NCBI GenBank assembly: GCA_028565635.1
Contig: JAOXYB010100382.1
Coordinates: forward strand, 1-21,517
Direction: 5' to 3'
Source of the DNA: Phoronis ovalis
Taxonomy: Eukaryota; Phoronida; Phoronidae
Length of the DNA stretch: 21,517 bases
The notes under the pieces were generated by a model. The model ran no database searches and was not told the origin of the DNA. It was given only the letters and a program-made list of their open reading frames with translations. This document shows positions 8,901 to 18,466 of the stretch, one piece after another (position 1 is the first letter of the stretch; the number at the start of each line of letters is the position of its first letter). The position numbers were made by a program, and so were the translations under genes.

Positions 8901-11900
8901 CTTTTGAATGTAAATGCTATATCTATAATATTTTTATTCTTGTAGCATACTGCCCAACTGGTGGAAAGCTGTCCCACCAACACATGTATATGGATCAGAT
9001 GAATTCCCATCACAAGAAAGTTCTTAATGCTAAGTGTAAGATTTCCACTGCAATATACTTTGTCAGTGACAACAATTAAGCTTGTATAATTGATTGTGGT
9101 CTCCACTAATTCTGGTACTTGATGTACTGTACTTCTAAATACTACAAATTAAGATTGTAAAAAAATATGTCTGTATTAATAGCTATCAAATAGTAAGAGT
9201 CAGCATTCACCAGATATAGATTTGAGAAATTTTAATGAAGCAGTGCCATGTCAGGGTTGACCTTCTTGTTCCAGGTGGCCAAATGTAAAAAATATAATTG
9301 AAAATGGTCCTATCAATATATAGTGAGTTTTAACATTATTACCAAAGAACTGCGTAATAGTAAAATAAGAGGGTAGTAACTAGACAACCTAATCTTTTTC
9401 ATTTATCAGGAGTATACACAAAAAAAATTCAGTATATGAAATTTCAAACTGTTAAATTGTAGTCTGAGTGTCATAGGTTATCATGGATAGTGATCTAAGG
9501 TGCAAAGCAGTTTCTTTGAATTTCATTTATTGTTGATATAAGTGGTTATTATTTATTAAACTGTTTTAATACCCTTTTAGCTGCTATTGACAACAGAGTT
9601 CCGAAGTCAGTTACACAAAGTCAAATAAGTAAGTATATAAATAATACATTATTGGAAACTATTATTGCAATTGCACAACAAAATGACATTTTTTAACTCC
9701 TTTAGCAACAAACATATTTTAGTTGTCACTTATTATGATGTGAAATAAATGTGGGGATAAAATGCTATTGTATAAACTGTAAATATTCCTTTAGATTTGA
9801 ATAACAAAAAATTAATATGCAAATATTCCTAACTCTAGAAAATATTATTTTAGTGAGAGACCGAAAAGCAAGAGAATCTGTCATAAAAACAGGAAGCAGA
9901 CCTCCTTCAAGGACAACACTTAGGAATGCAGTGAGTTTCCTAAAAAAAATTAACAAACCTTCATATATGTTTTCCTCTGTCTTGTTGCTACTCAACTCCC
10001 CCTTTGCTGTCTCATGGTTGTGAAAAGCGTTTTGAACAAACTATCTGAAAAACAAACTTAAGCTGTTGCTACATAGAAGTTGCTTATGAGAGACCTAAGG
10101 TTAAGTCTGCAAGTGAGTGGCCATGATCTATTTTTAAAGTCACAATTTATGGTATCAGAATACATGAGGATTGTTCTAGTAGGTTAGTTTTCTTCAGACT
10201 TCTAGCGTTATATTTTATTTGTAAATTGCTTTTTGTTTAATTTTAATTTTTAATTTAACATTCTTTAGCATGGTTCCACTGACAACTTAACAGCCATGTC
10301 TAACCTGAGTGGCTCCAGGAATCGGCTGGGAAGTGATACGGTAATGAAAGAATTACGCAAACGACAGGTGAGATCACTTTTGTTAGATACACTTTGTACT
10401 GCAAAACCATTGGCAGATGCAGGAAAACATTTTGAAAATATCTAAACACATCTTTGTTTTCGGTGCCTTTTTGAAATATATGCCGCATCAAAGGTTGAAA
10501 ATAATTCTTTAGCAGTCAATTTGAGCAGTCATTGTTGTAGTCTTCTTTTTGTTGTGCTTCTTCAATCAATAGGGAAAAGTAGTGACAGAGAGAAAACATC
10601 CAGACCAAGGGGATTAATAATGCATTGTTGAAATGTGTGAGAATAAAATACAGCAATTAATATTTAAGATGGCTATATAGTCCCGTTCAGGCAACTTGTT
10701 CACACTTTGAGGATAACTTTGGATAGTTAATTGAAAAGATAGACTAATAAAAAATATACTTTTTTTGGAAAGGTACTAATATAAGGATTAGGAAAAATTA
10801 CTTTACTTGTCTTTCTCATGATTGTGTAATTAGCAAGGAGGCCATGTTTTGGGTAAAAACTAACTTCTTTAAAACACAAAGTTTTAAAAAAATACAAAAC
10901 CCCTAGACTGAGATACAAAGTTGAAACTTTGTGAAAATTTACTTCCAACAAGGATCTCTAATAAAAGGTCTCAGATTATTAAAATGTTGCTCCACTGTTA
11001 AGGTGGCTTGACAATTAACTTTTTCACACTTTAACTTCCAGTTGAATTCCAGTTTAATGAAAAATAGACTAATGAAAGACTCATATACATTATCTGTCAC
11101 ATGATTATGTAATCAGTGAAGAGGCCATTTTGGGTTAAAACTCACATTTTTCAAATTGTAAACTACACCCCTGCGGATACAAAGTTGAAACTTTGCCAAT
11201 AATAACTTCAAATAAAGATCTCCAAAAAGTGTCTCAGATTTTTTAAATTTTGTTTCATTCAATGGTTATGACTCTCCATATTTTAATTTTTTTTTTCTGA
11301 CACCCATATATTTAGAAGCGCATCATCTAAGAACTAAGAAAAATTTTAAAAATCTGAGCCAGTTTAGTTACTAGAGTTCCTAGTTGGAAGTTAATTTTGA
11401 CCAAATTTTAACTTAGTTAAAATGAGTTTTTACCCAAAATGGCCTGCTTACTGATTACATAATCATGTGGTAGATAAGTAAAGTGATTTTCACAATCTGT
11501 AAGTTTAATTAATACCTTTCCAAAAATGTATACTTTTATTTGTCTATTTTTTTATGAAACTGCCCAAAATTCGACTCAAAGTGTGAATAACTTGTCCTAA
11601 ATGGGTATAGCCACATACATGTGTTTTTTAGAAAAATATGCACAGTATTGTTTTAAAAATATTAAGAATGTTGATAATCAGAGTAAGGAATACAGTAATA
11701 TGTTCTTATGATATGCTGTTTGTAGGAAGATGCTGATCAAGCTTTGGTGGACGCAATTGTTAATGACAATGTGAATTCTCCTAGAGTTTATTGCAATGGT
11801 GAAGAATCACAAGGTAATGTACAGTAACGGGTATCAAAGAAGTTGGCAGTACCAAACAAATTGGCACCTAATGGGTTGACATCTGAAGTTTAAAACTATT

Positions 11901-14900
11901 TAATGCTGATGTTATGATAGATAAAAAGCAAAGCGAAGATAAACTGATTAACAAGCAATATTTTGATAGGTGTATTATTTAAAAAACTTGAATTCTTCTG
12001 AAATTCCAGGTCATCGAACAACAAATTACAAACGCACAATTGAGATTTGAATAATCACTCCTAGAAACAGTGCCAACTTTTCTATACCATATTGTTACCC
12101 ACTTGTCTGCTGTAGAACACATTTTTAAGGTCGATATATTAATTATGTAAAAAAATGTATTGAATAGTTTGAAAACAAACTTGAGATATTCCACAACTTA
12201 TTATAATAGTCCTTGTTGAATTTAAAAAACAATATTTCTGCCCCATTTGCCATGATAAGAAATGACAATGCATACAATACTATTGTATTTCTGAGACTTT
12301 TTTCTCTTATTTGTTATAGGTTGGGCGAAATCGGTGACAGTCAGTCGTAAACCACCAACTCCTAGAAGACCACCTAGTGGCGATATCATAGACAAGAGAG
12401 GACATGTTTTTACGGAACCAGAGAAACCATTTACCCCACGCACGCTCAAAAAAGGCACTCAATCACGTCTAAGTCAATATAAATATTACAAATCTCCACC
12501 CAAGAAGCCGGAGAACAAAATATTCCCCTCTCCCGAGAGGCCTCCTGCTAATACTGATATGAACAATGGAAGTATTTTTGATGAAACACTTATGAGTCGT
12601 GATTTCACTCGTTTAAGGCAATCAGGTACAGTGCCTCCTCTTGATATATCGTTAGATACAGATCATTTAAAATGGATGAAAGAACAATCTGAACTTGCTG
12701 AAGCTCGACAAGGACCTAATTTTGGTAAAGTTGGTGATGACGTAAAACCAGATACGTACCGTTGGGTACAAACCAATGGCTTCTCACACCGTGATCAAAA
12801 CCACTTTCAAACTACGCAATCTAAGCTGAAAAGTGACAAGAAAGAGATGTCTGGACCAAAGTCCCGATCAATGTCTCGATCAATGAGTAACAAGTCAATG
12901 ACTATACAAAGAGTTGATGATGAGTAAGTCAAAGATGAATCATAAATTCTCACTATTTGAAATTACTTCTTTGAGGGTGAATGTTAACCCTGCAGGGATT
13001 ACTTAATAGAATAACTGATGAGAATGCTCTGCTAGAGTATACCAGCCACTTTATTTGAGTCAGACCCCGGGGAAGTAGGTCCATTTTTCAGTGCTCAAGT
13101 ATAGAGGATATGTCCAGTTTTCATAGCTCAGGTATACAGGATATATTGTGTAAATTTGCTCGATTTTAGGTAAAATAGAAGCTTGTTTTTGCATGTTTAA
13201 GAGAAAGTTCATGAATGATACTGCATATGAAAAATATCCAAAAAGCAACTTACTTTTCTACCTTTCCACCCCCTTTCATCAAGTTTATTTGATAAAGAGG
13301 ATGCCCCAAGAAAATAGAATTTCGGGTTGGCATAGAAAATGTCCCGAAAAGATCAGAAAATTTTGTTATAGATGTCCCGCAGAGCATACCCATATATATG
13401 AAAATGGAGTAATCCCCCGGGTGTTAATCACTTTATAAATCCATCTTTGTAATATCAATGTTTAGAAACGGTTGATTATTTTTTTTGCATATGCTTGTCA
13501 AGACGATGTATAACATTTTTTGAATATTGATAAATGAATCAATTAAACAAAAATGTTTACTCAGTGAAATTGTATGAAAAATCATAGCTGTTTCAAAAAT
13601 TACTGTAACAATGGGAATGGATTCTGTAGTACAGAGATCTATACTTTTTCATTTAATGTCTTAATTATTAATATATTTAATTATTTACTTTTTAAAATGT
13701 AAATTAATTTGTTGAATTTTTTAACAAAAACTTGTTTTTGCAGGGAAGAAGAGTTGAAGTATTTAGAATTTGTGAAAGAAGTCACCAATGATGTATTAAA
13801 TAGAGGAATATTCACGAATAGGGTTCTGAAAGTTGTCTTTCAGCAGCATATTGACAAACACAAGGGAGACCTTCAAGAGGTATGTATAATGTTGGAATTC
13901 GTAATAACAAAACTGGAAGAAATTTTGTGTCATTGAAGCAATTAAATGATATTGTTCTAAGCAGCTTTGTCCCTATAGTCATGAAATCCCTGGTAGCTGG
14001 AACATACTCACATGAAATGATTATATTGATTCTCAGACTGTGACTTTGTTGAACACACTATTTTGAGTAAAAAACTCCATGCAGGTTTAAATTCTCTTTT
14101 ATGCAGTCTCATATGCGGGCCTTGCTGGATACCTTACGTGAAGATTTGGGTATACCTCCTGATGATTCTGTAGTTGATGAACATGACGATGGTGTTGGAA
14201 TGTCAACATCAAAATCTTATAAGAAGAAGCTAAGAGAATATGAAGACAGATCATGGAAAACTTCAAGCCATCATAATACAGGCAAGTAAATTCTAAACAT
14301 GCCATTCAATTCAATGTTCAGATAAAGTAAAATCTAGACAATAATTTATAACTCGCACACTAACATTTCAATGCCATTATTAGTCCTGGTGACCACCAAC
14401 TGGTTCAGCTTGTAATCACTTTCTTTATGTTTTTCTGATATCATTTAATAGGTGTAATAAGATACTTTTGTGATATGATCTGAAAATATATTGCTTTTTT
14501 ATTTGCAGTTTCAGAATATACTAATTACCTCATTATTTTTTTACATTTGATAATAATTCCTAGAGGCTCTATACTACTTCTTACTATTATTTTATTTTTG
14601 CAGTGCACACAGAATTGAAAGGTGGAGATAGCTATACTAATTTGGATTCCTTAGTGCAAAGTGAACTTACTCTAGAAGATGCAAATAAAAACTATAAACT
14701 GAACAAAAATCAGATTAAGAGCACCAATGCTGGTGTGTCTGTGGAACTCTTTGAAAGAATCAGTGAAAAGGAATCAGAAAAATCATTCAGCGTAAAATCA
14801 GATAAAGCCGTGAGCATTAAATCGGTACATTCTAGACGTGCTAATAATGACTCTATACAATCGGACAAAGCCATGAGCTTCAAATCCATCCATGACAATT

Positions 14901-15514
14901 TTGATGATGTTGCATCTTTAAAGTCTGAGAAAGCTCCAAGTATAAAATCTATGAGATCAGAAGCTTCGGTTAACTCTCATGCGTCTAAAGCAAGCAGGCA
15001 CAAGCAGTCTAGAACTCTCAAAGAACCACTAAATGTTGAAAATCAGTTAGCTGACCTTAAACTTGACAATGTGGAAACAGAAGTCAATGGTCAAAGTGCA
15101 AAGGGAGATAGTTTCGAAGTAAAATGTGGAAAAAGTTATGATTTTGGAAGTGATGACATTGATAATCTGCTTACTGGAGACAATGGAGTTAAACGGCTGA
15201 GTGATGATGACAAAAAATATGACAGTGAGGATGATGTACTTTTATCTAAGAACAACGCAAATAATAATGATTCTGCTGATGAAGAAGTTGCAGAAATAAC
15301 AGGTGGCAGAAAATATTCAATGGATTCCAATGGAGATACTGACCTAGATACAACTCGTACAGAGAATGATCTAAATACTACTCGAACAGAAGACAATCTA
15401 CATACAACCCGTGAAGAAAGCGCTATAGACACAGATCGAACAGAAACGTACACTGCTAGAACTGTTGGTGGTGGTGACTACAGCGATAATTTTTCAGAAG
15501 ATGATGACTTTTAA
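5942..15514 (+). CDS. SPATA7: SPATA7 homologue, complete 11-exon gene (763 aa)
   Basis: Coding exons: 5942-5957, 7410-7457, 8946-9035, 9581-9628, 9854-9930, 10269-10367, 11726-11813, 12320-12923, 13744-13879, 14107-14281 and 14604-15514. They sum to 2292 nt, and every junction keeps frame. Family knowledge: SPATA7 is a ciliary transition-zone/connecting-cilium protein that works with RPGRIP1 and is linked to retinal dystrophy in humans. Similarity to remembered human SPATA7 runs in order: KGYMSLKS near residue 13 (human KGHLSTKS), VLNAKSAIDNRVP near 50 (human ILSAKAAVDCSVP), PSGDIIDK and PFTPRTLK...SQYKYY at about 175-212 (human PSGDLLDK, PFTPRTLK, SQYRYY), and EEELKYLEFVKEVTNDVLNR at 358-377 (human EEELLYLSFIEDVTDEIL). 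The last is followed by SHMRALLDTLREDLG. No signal peptide or membrane segment is seen. Human SPATA7 is 599 aa; the extra length here lies mainly in a repeat-bearing acidic C-terminus. An in-frame TAA at 5933 supports the chosen ATG. Exon borders are inferred from sequence, not transcripts. Confidence 0.93.
5958..7409 (+). other. SPATA7 intron 1
   Basis: Bounded by gtactt and a T-rich tract ending tctgctcag. It holds a run of 14 G at 6912-6925 and an unrecognised antisense open frame of 89 codons at 6434-6165. Nothing else supported. Confidence 0.75.
7410..7457 (+). CDS. SPATA7: SPATA7 coding exon 2
   Basis: Acceptor is a T-rich tract ending tctgctcag and donor is C|gtaagt. It encodes GSSAMDMKGYMSLKSS, which aligns with human FKGHLSTKS. 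This is the first conserved block of the family. Confidence 0.87.
7458..8945 (+). other. SPATA7 intron 2
   Basis: AT-rich, with no exon-like frame recognised. It contains the strong hairpin at 8410-8453. Confidence 0.75.
8410..8453. repeat. 16-bp hairpin in intron 2
   Basis: Arms GCTTTCTCACCAGGTA and TACTTGGTGAGAAAGC match at 15 of 16 positions across a 12-base AT loop. Surrounding sequence does not extend the symmetry. Confidence 0.85.
8946..9035 (+). CDS. SPATA7: SPATA7 coding exon 3
   Basis: Acceptor is ttcttgtag and donor is T|gtaaga. It encodes YCPTGGKLSHQHMYMDQMN followed by SHHKKVLNAK. It corresponds to the human stretch that ends HYNKILSAK, a helical, His/Met-rich conserved segment. 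Confidence 0.9.
9036..9580 (+). other. SPATA7 intron 3
   Basis: AT-rich intron of 545 bases; I see no repeat or exon in it. Confidence 0.7.
9581..9628 (+). CDS. SPATA7: SPATA7 coding exon 4
   Basis: Acceptor is acccttttag and donor is A|gtaagt, a perfect match. It encodes AIDNRVPKSVTQSQI, matching human AAVDCSVPVSVSTSI, and preserves frame on both sides. Confidence 0.9.
   Translation: MLLTTEFRSQLHKVK
9854..9930 (+). CDS. SPATA7: SPATA7 coding exon 5
   Basis: Acceptor is ttattttag and donor is GCA|gtgagt. It encodes a basic segment, MRDRKARESVIKTGSRPP then SRTTLRNA. Similarity to the human protein fades here, so the support is splice signals and frame. Confidence 0.83.
10269..10367 (+). CDS. 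SPATA7: SPATA7 coding exon 6
   Basis: Acceptor is ttctttag and donor is CAG|gtgaga. The exon is 33 whole codons and so could be skipped in frame. It encodes a Ser/Asn-rich stretch ending VMKELRKRQ, with no recognised domain. The following intron contains the large fold-back repeat. Confidence 0.83.
10670..11613. mobile_element. Fold-back element in SPATA7 intron 6
   Basis: The ends TGGCTATA (10670) and TATAGCCA (11613) begin long inverted arms. Left arm words CAACTTGTTCACACTTTGAG, TTTGGAAAGGTACTAAT, ATGATTGTGTAATTAG and GGCCATGTTTTGGGTAAAAA recur in the same order on the opposite strand of the right arm. A third, directly oriented copy of the core lies at about 11020-11260 (ATGATTATGTAATCAG, GGCCATTTTGGGTTAAAA). 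All copies share TCTCAGAT/GCTCAGAT. No coding capacity and no target duplication I can define. Confidence 0.83.
11726..11813 (+). CDS. SPATA7: SPATA7 coding exon 7
   Basis: Acceptor is tgtttgtag and donor is CAAG|gtaatg. It encodes EDADQALVDAIVNDN then an acidic tail ending GEESQ. The exon begins about 110 bases after the edge of the fold-back element. Support comes from splice signals and phase. Confidence 0.83.
11814..12319 (+). other. SPATA7 intron 7
   Basis: 506-base AT-rich intron with no recognised element. Confidence 0.7.
12320..12923 (+). CDS. SPATA7: SPATA7 coding exon 8 (core conserved block)
   Basis: This 604-base exon is the clearest family signature. PPSGDIIDKRG, PFTPRTLK (residues about 192-199) and SRLSQYKYYKSP follow in the same order and spacing as in human SPATA7. 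The rest is Pro/Lys/Ser-rich and probably disordered. Near its end is a small Arg/Ser/Met repeat (SRSMSRSMSNKSMT). Acceptor is ttgttatag; donor is GA|gtaagt. Confidence 0.95.
13066..13421. repeat. Degenerate CCCCGGG-bounded repeat in intron 8
   Basis: Begins CCCCGGGGAAG at about 13066 and ends CCCCCGGG at 13414-13421. Two tandem ~33-base units (TCCATTTTTCAGTGCTCAAG..., TCCAGTTTTCATAGCTCAGG..., each ending GGATATG/A) lie at 13081-13146. Boundary style resembles the CCCGGGG family, but the interior differs and no target duplication is seen. Confidence 0.5.
13744..13879 (+). CDS. SPATA7: SPATA7 coding exon 9 (C-terminal conserved helix block)
   Basis: Acceptor is tttttgcag and donor is GAG|gtatgt. 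It encodes the conserved EEELKYLEFVKEVTNDVLNR and GIFTNRVLKVVFQQHI segment, matching human EEELLYLSFIEDVTDEIL and GLFSNRFLERLFERHI. The block is probably helical. Confidence 0.95.
14107..14281 (+). CDS. SPATA7: SPATA7 coding exon 10, GC donor
   Basis: Acceptor is tttatgcag. SHMRALLDTLREDLG matches human EKMRHLLHVLKVDLG. An acidic segment and the basic run KKKLREYED follow. Only a GC donor (ACAG|gcaagt) joins this exon in frame to the long last exon. The GT four bases downstream shifts the frame to a stop after about ten codons. Confidence 0.88.
14604..15514 (+). CDS. SPATA7: SPATA7 terminal coding exon with two repeat blocks
   Basis: Acceptor is atttttgcag; the stop TAA is at 15512. The exon encodes about 303 residues that are Ser/Lys-rich and then Asp/Glu/Thr-rich, ending NFSEDDDF. 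It holds three 21-residue repeats starting S[DE]KAxSxKS and four 9-residue repeats with TTRTE/TDRTE cores. I do not recall counterparts of these repeats in vertebrate SPATA7. The region is predicted to be disordered. Confidence 0.88.
14798..14986 (+). repeat. In-frame 63-bp tandem repeat x3 (21-residue units)
   Basis: Units begin at exactly 14798, 14861 and 14924. Each opens with SDKAVSIKS, SDKAMSFKS or SEKAPSIKS, followed by about 12 divergent residues. The opening 27-35 bases are well conserved and the tails are not, so the Ser/Lys core appears selected. A weaker earlier half-copy (SEKSFSVKS) precedes them. Confidence 0.88.
15341..15448 (+). repeat. In-frame 27-bp tandem repeat x4 (9-residue units)
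   Basis: Four consecutive units read DLDTTRTEN, DLNTTRTED, NLHTTREES and AIDTDRTET. The Arg recurs at exact 9-residue steps. The block sits just before the acidic C-terminus of the SPATA7 homologue. Confidence 0.88.
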
Positions 15515-16136
15515 GGCATTAAAACTATGTGATAACTCTATACATACCGTCCCATAATACATGTACGAGTACATGTAGCAGTAATGTGATAAGGATTTCT
15601 TTTCCTTTCAAGGACATAATGAATGTTGTATTTTGCATACGAAATGGATCTAGTTTTGTTTTGTGTAAAATGTGCCTTTGTTGCTCAATAATTTGGTTCC
15701 TATTTTGTATGTTTGATAAGCTTGATGTTATCATTGATTTCTTCCAGAAGACATGATTTATAGCTTGCTGGCATTTTTTGCCACTTTTGTCATAACCGTC
15801 CTGATGCATTTAGTTTGTATTCATTTTACTAGCTGTATCAAATTAATATTTGTTAGTTTTGCAACAATTGTACTATTTATTAAGTCCTTAAATCTAGGAT
15901 TATTTAGAAAAATGTTTATTTTCAGTGATGAATCCAAGACTCCACAAATGTTTACTGCTATAAGCAGTCCCGGCATTCAGTTATTAAAGCAGCTTCATAC
16001 ATATATTTAATACATGCATTGCAGTAATTTCTGACACAAATTATTAATAACTCCATTGTAACATGCTGACAGTTGTCCACATTAGATCTGATAAGTTTGT
16101 ACGCCATCTTTATCCCCTGTAGTACCTTGTGTATCC

Positions 16137-16142
16137 AATAAA
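16137..16142 (+). terminator. Candidate SPATA7 polyadenylation signal AATAAA
   Basis: First canonical AATAAA after the SPATA7 stop, 623 bases downstream. A second lies at 16412-16417. Either could define the 3' end; no transcript evidence is available. Confidence 0.4.
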
Positions 16143-17212
16143 TCCACCCAGTCATTTTCGTGAAACAAATGCGGACGGAAATACGGACAGAACCCAAATT
16201 ATAAGCCCCCCAGACTATGTCTGTTGAGTGCTAAAAATCTGGGCATAATACTCTCTTCCATTTAATGTTTTCTTTGAGAGTCAGATTTAATATAACAGGC
16301 TGAGACTGATTTTCATAATTTCTTAAATACATAAAATACCCCAAAACTCTATTTGGTTTGCCAGCTTCCTGTTTGTTCAATTGTATCAGCAAAATCATTT
16401 TAATGCTAAGAAATAAACATAAATTTATACTGGTACAAATTTATTCAAGTCTCTTTAAGAGCATATTAATGTATAATATAATATAAACTGTACGATGTTC
16501 AATAACAATAACATTTTAGTAAAAACTTACTTCTTAACTATATCAAACTTTTAATATCTGGAACACTATACATTTTCTGTTGGGTTTTCAAACAGACTCA
16601 ATAGCTTAATGAAAATTTAAACCGATCAAAAGCATGACCAATCATAATTCATTCCGTAAACCAAGCGAAGGGAAACAATAAAGCACAGTTATAAAGACTG
16701 TTGATGATACATTCCACCTTGTAAGAAGGTACATTTTGAATAATGTCTTTTAAAACACATAAAGACAGTGTCCTAGGATATTTAAAATGACAAACATTAA
16801 ATTAAACATATAGCTAGCTCCCTAAATTATATAAAAACATGCTGTATGCCAACTGGATATAAAGATGTTACATTCCCATGATGTATAATACTGACATATA
16901 GTCACTATAGATATAATATACTCTACATACCAATTATTGCACAGTTTAGTCTTGAAAACTTTTGTGGTTGATGACCTCGGTTCTATACAATTTGTAAACT
17001 CAGAATCAACCCCAATTTTTCTCTTTAACAAGGACAGAAAACCCTGCCAAACTCAGTACTAAATGTATAGTGTATAATAGCTGAACTCTTAAACAGATTT
17101 TGACAGAATTAGAAACTATCCTTATATAGAAATATTCATGTTTCAGAAACATGTTCAAACAGTACTGCGAACACGATAACTCAAATATTAAATATTGCAA
17201 CATATGATCTTA

Positions 17213-17218
17213 TTTATT
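17213..17218 (-). terminator. Candidate FRMD6-like polyadenylation signal
   Basis: TTTATT on the plus strand is AATAAA on the minus strand, 610 bases after the stop codon. Another minus-strand AATAAA lies at 16440-16445. If that one is used, the 3' UTR would nearly meet or overlap that of SPATA7. Confidence 0.4.
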
Positions 17219-17827
17219 GTAGTGGCCAAGGTTACGTACGACAATTGCCCCAATATTACTTGAATCACCAGACTGTAATACGTAGACAATTCTCGGATAG
17301 AACATTGACCTCCACTATAATAGTCAGTTGAAGCTGTTGAAAATAATAATAATAACAGTAATAATAGTAATAAAATGTTACAGATAACATAATGCAAACA
17401 TAAATAATTGTTGAATACAAACAGTAGAAAAAGTGCACATAAAAAAATGAAAACAGGTTATTATGTCTCTTTCTTAAATATTAGTTAAAAGTAATTTGTG
17501 CAAAGCAGTTTACAGATTTCAGTAAAAAAAGACTTCCTATGATCTGAAACAAGTCGCATTAAAATGGAAGCTTTAAGTTGTGTTTACTTCTTTCAATACA
17601 GCATAGATGAGTACAGTACAATTATACCTGTTGATAAAACATTTAAGATTGTAGACACATGTTTACTATACCAAAAAGAGAAACATTCACAAATTTTTTT
17701 ATCCTATAAAATTCACTTCAAATATAAAGTGATCCAGACTGTGATTTTGGTTATGATATTGTTGTGAGCCACAAAATGATCCAACAGAAAACAGACAGCT
17801 CCTACTCTATATTACATGCTTCACACC

Positions 17828-18466
17828 TCATGTAATCCTTAGGCTTTCCTTATACTGCTTAGTTTGTACATCTTGAGCATCAGTATGTCCATTTATACTT
17901 TGGGTGTTTACAGTATAATTATATGAGGCAGGATGCCCTTCAGTTCGTGTCGGCAGCATGTGATTATAATTAGTCCTCGGTACCAATCTATAGCCACCAT
18001 TTTGATGTATATAACCATTATTAGTCTGGGTATGCATTGGCATATTAATACCGCTACTTTGATTTTGCTGAGAATTCAACATGGCATTAGATCCTGAGGC
18101 ATGATGCTGATTCCAGTGTAACTGTAACTGTCTGTCTAAATCAAATGTTTCACTATGCCAACTCATTGGGCGAGCTGACAACTGCATAGCCATAGGACTA
18201 TTCACTGTATAGCTGGCTGATAATCTTTTTGGATCTGGTCTGGAGTGAACATGTAGATGATTCAATGATGTCTGGCTACCCTGACAAGTACAGCTTTTAC
18301 CCGAAGGCATTAAAGAACGGTCATTGCATAGTGCATTTATTAACGGCAAGCGCATATTTTGTGTCAAGTCCCGAATCTCATCAATGTTTCGATGTGCAGA
18401 GTTATGTATGGCACATTCTGATTGGTTGTCTGAACCACTTTCAGTCGGTGAATGAGAAGGAGAAAT
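17828..18466 (-). CDS. FRMD6: FRMD6-like terminal coding exon
   Basis: Acceptor is atcttttcag; stop TGA is at 17830-17828. It begins ISPSHSPTESGSDNQSE, extending upstream of the first ATG of the open frame. A conserved-looking island RNIDEIRDLTQNMRLPLINA with CTCQGSQ resembles the human FRMD6 region around LDDIRLYQKDFLRIAGLC. The remainder is His/Asn/Gln-rich, ending YKESLRIT, with no clear PDZ ligand. Confidence 0.88.
   Translation of the reverse strand: MSPSHSPTESGSDNQSECAIHNSAHRNIDEIRDLTQNMRLPLINALCNDRSLMPSGKSCTCQGSQTSLNHLHVHSRPDPKRLSASYTVNSPMAMQLSARPMSWHSETFDLDRQLQLHWNQHHASGSNAMLNSQQNQSSGINMPMHTQTNNGYIHQNGGYRLVPRTNYNHMLPTRTEGHPASYNYTVNTQSINGHTDAQDVQTKQYKESLRIT

Larger units (their letters stand above)
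15515..17827. other. Convergent 3' region between the two genes
   Basis: About 2.3 kb of AT-rich sequence holding both 3' UTRs. Several open frames here encode hydrophobic AT-driven peptides and are not believed. It contains a perfect short palindrome at 15558-15577 and an AAT/TAA-rich microsatellite at about 17340-17377. No RNA gene is recognised. Confidence 0.7.

Noticed and set aside
15136-15453. 105-codon antisense frame in the last SPATA7 exon
   Set aside because: Ser/Val-rich shadow created by the repeat-bearing coding strand.
15529-16010. Hydrophobic frames that look like membrane proteins
   Set aside because: AT-rich 3' UTR sequence gives Phe/Ile/Leu runs; no conserved features and heavy overlap between frames and strands.
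17188-17397. Leu-rich minus frame resembling a signal peptide
   Set aside because: Produced by the AAT/TAA microsatellite at about 17340-17377.
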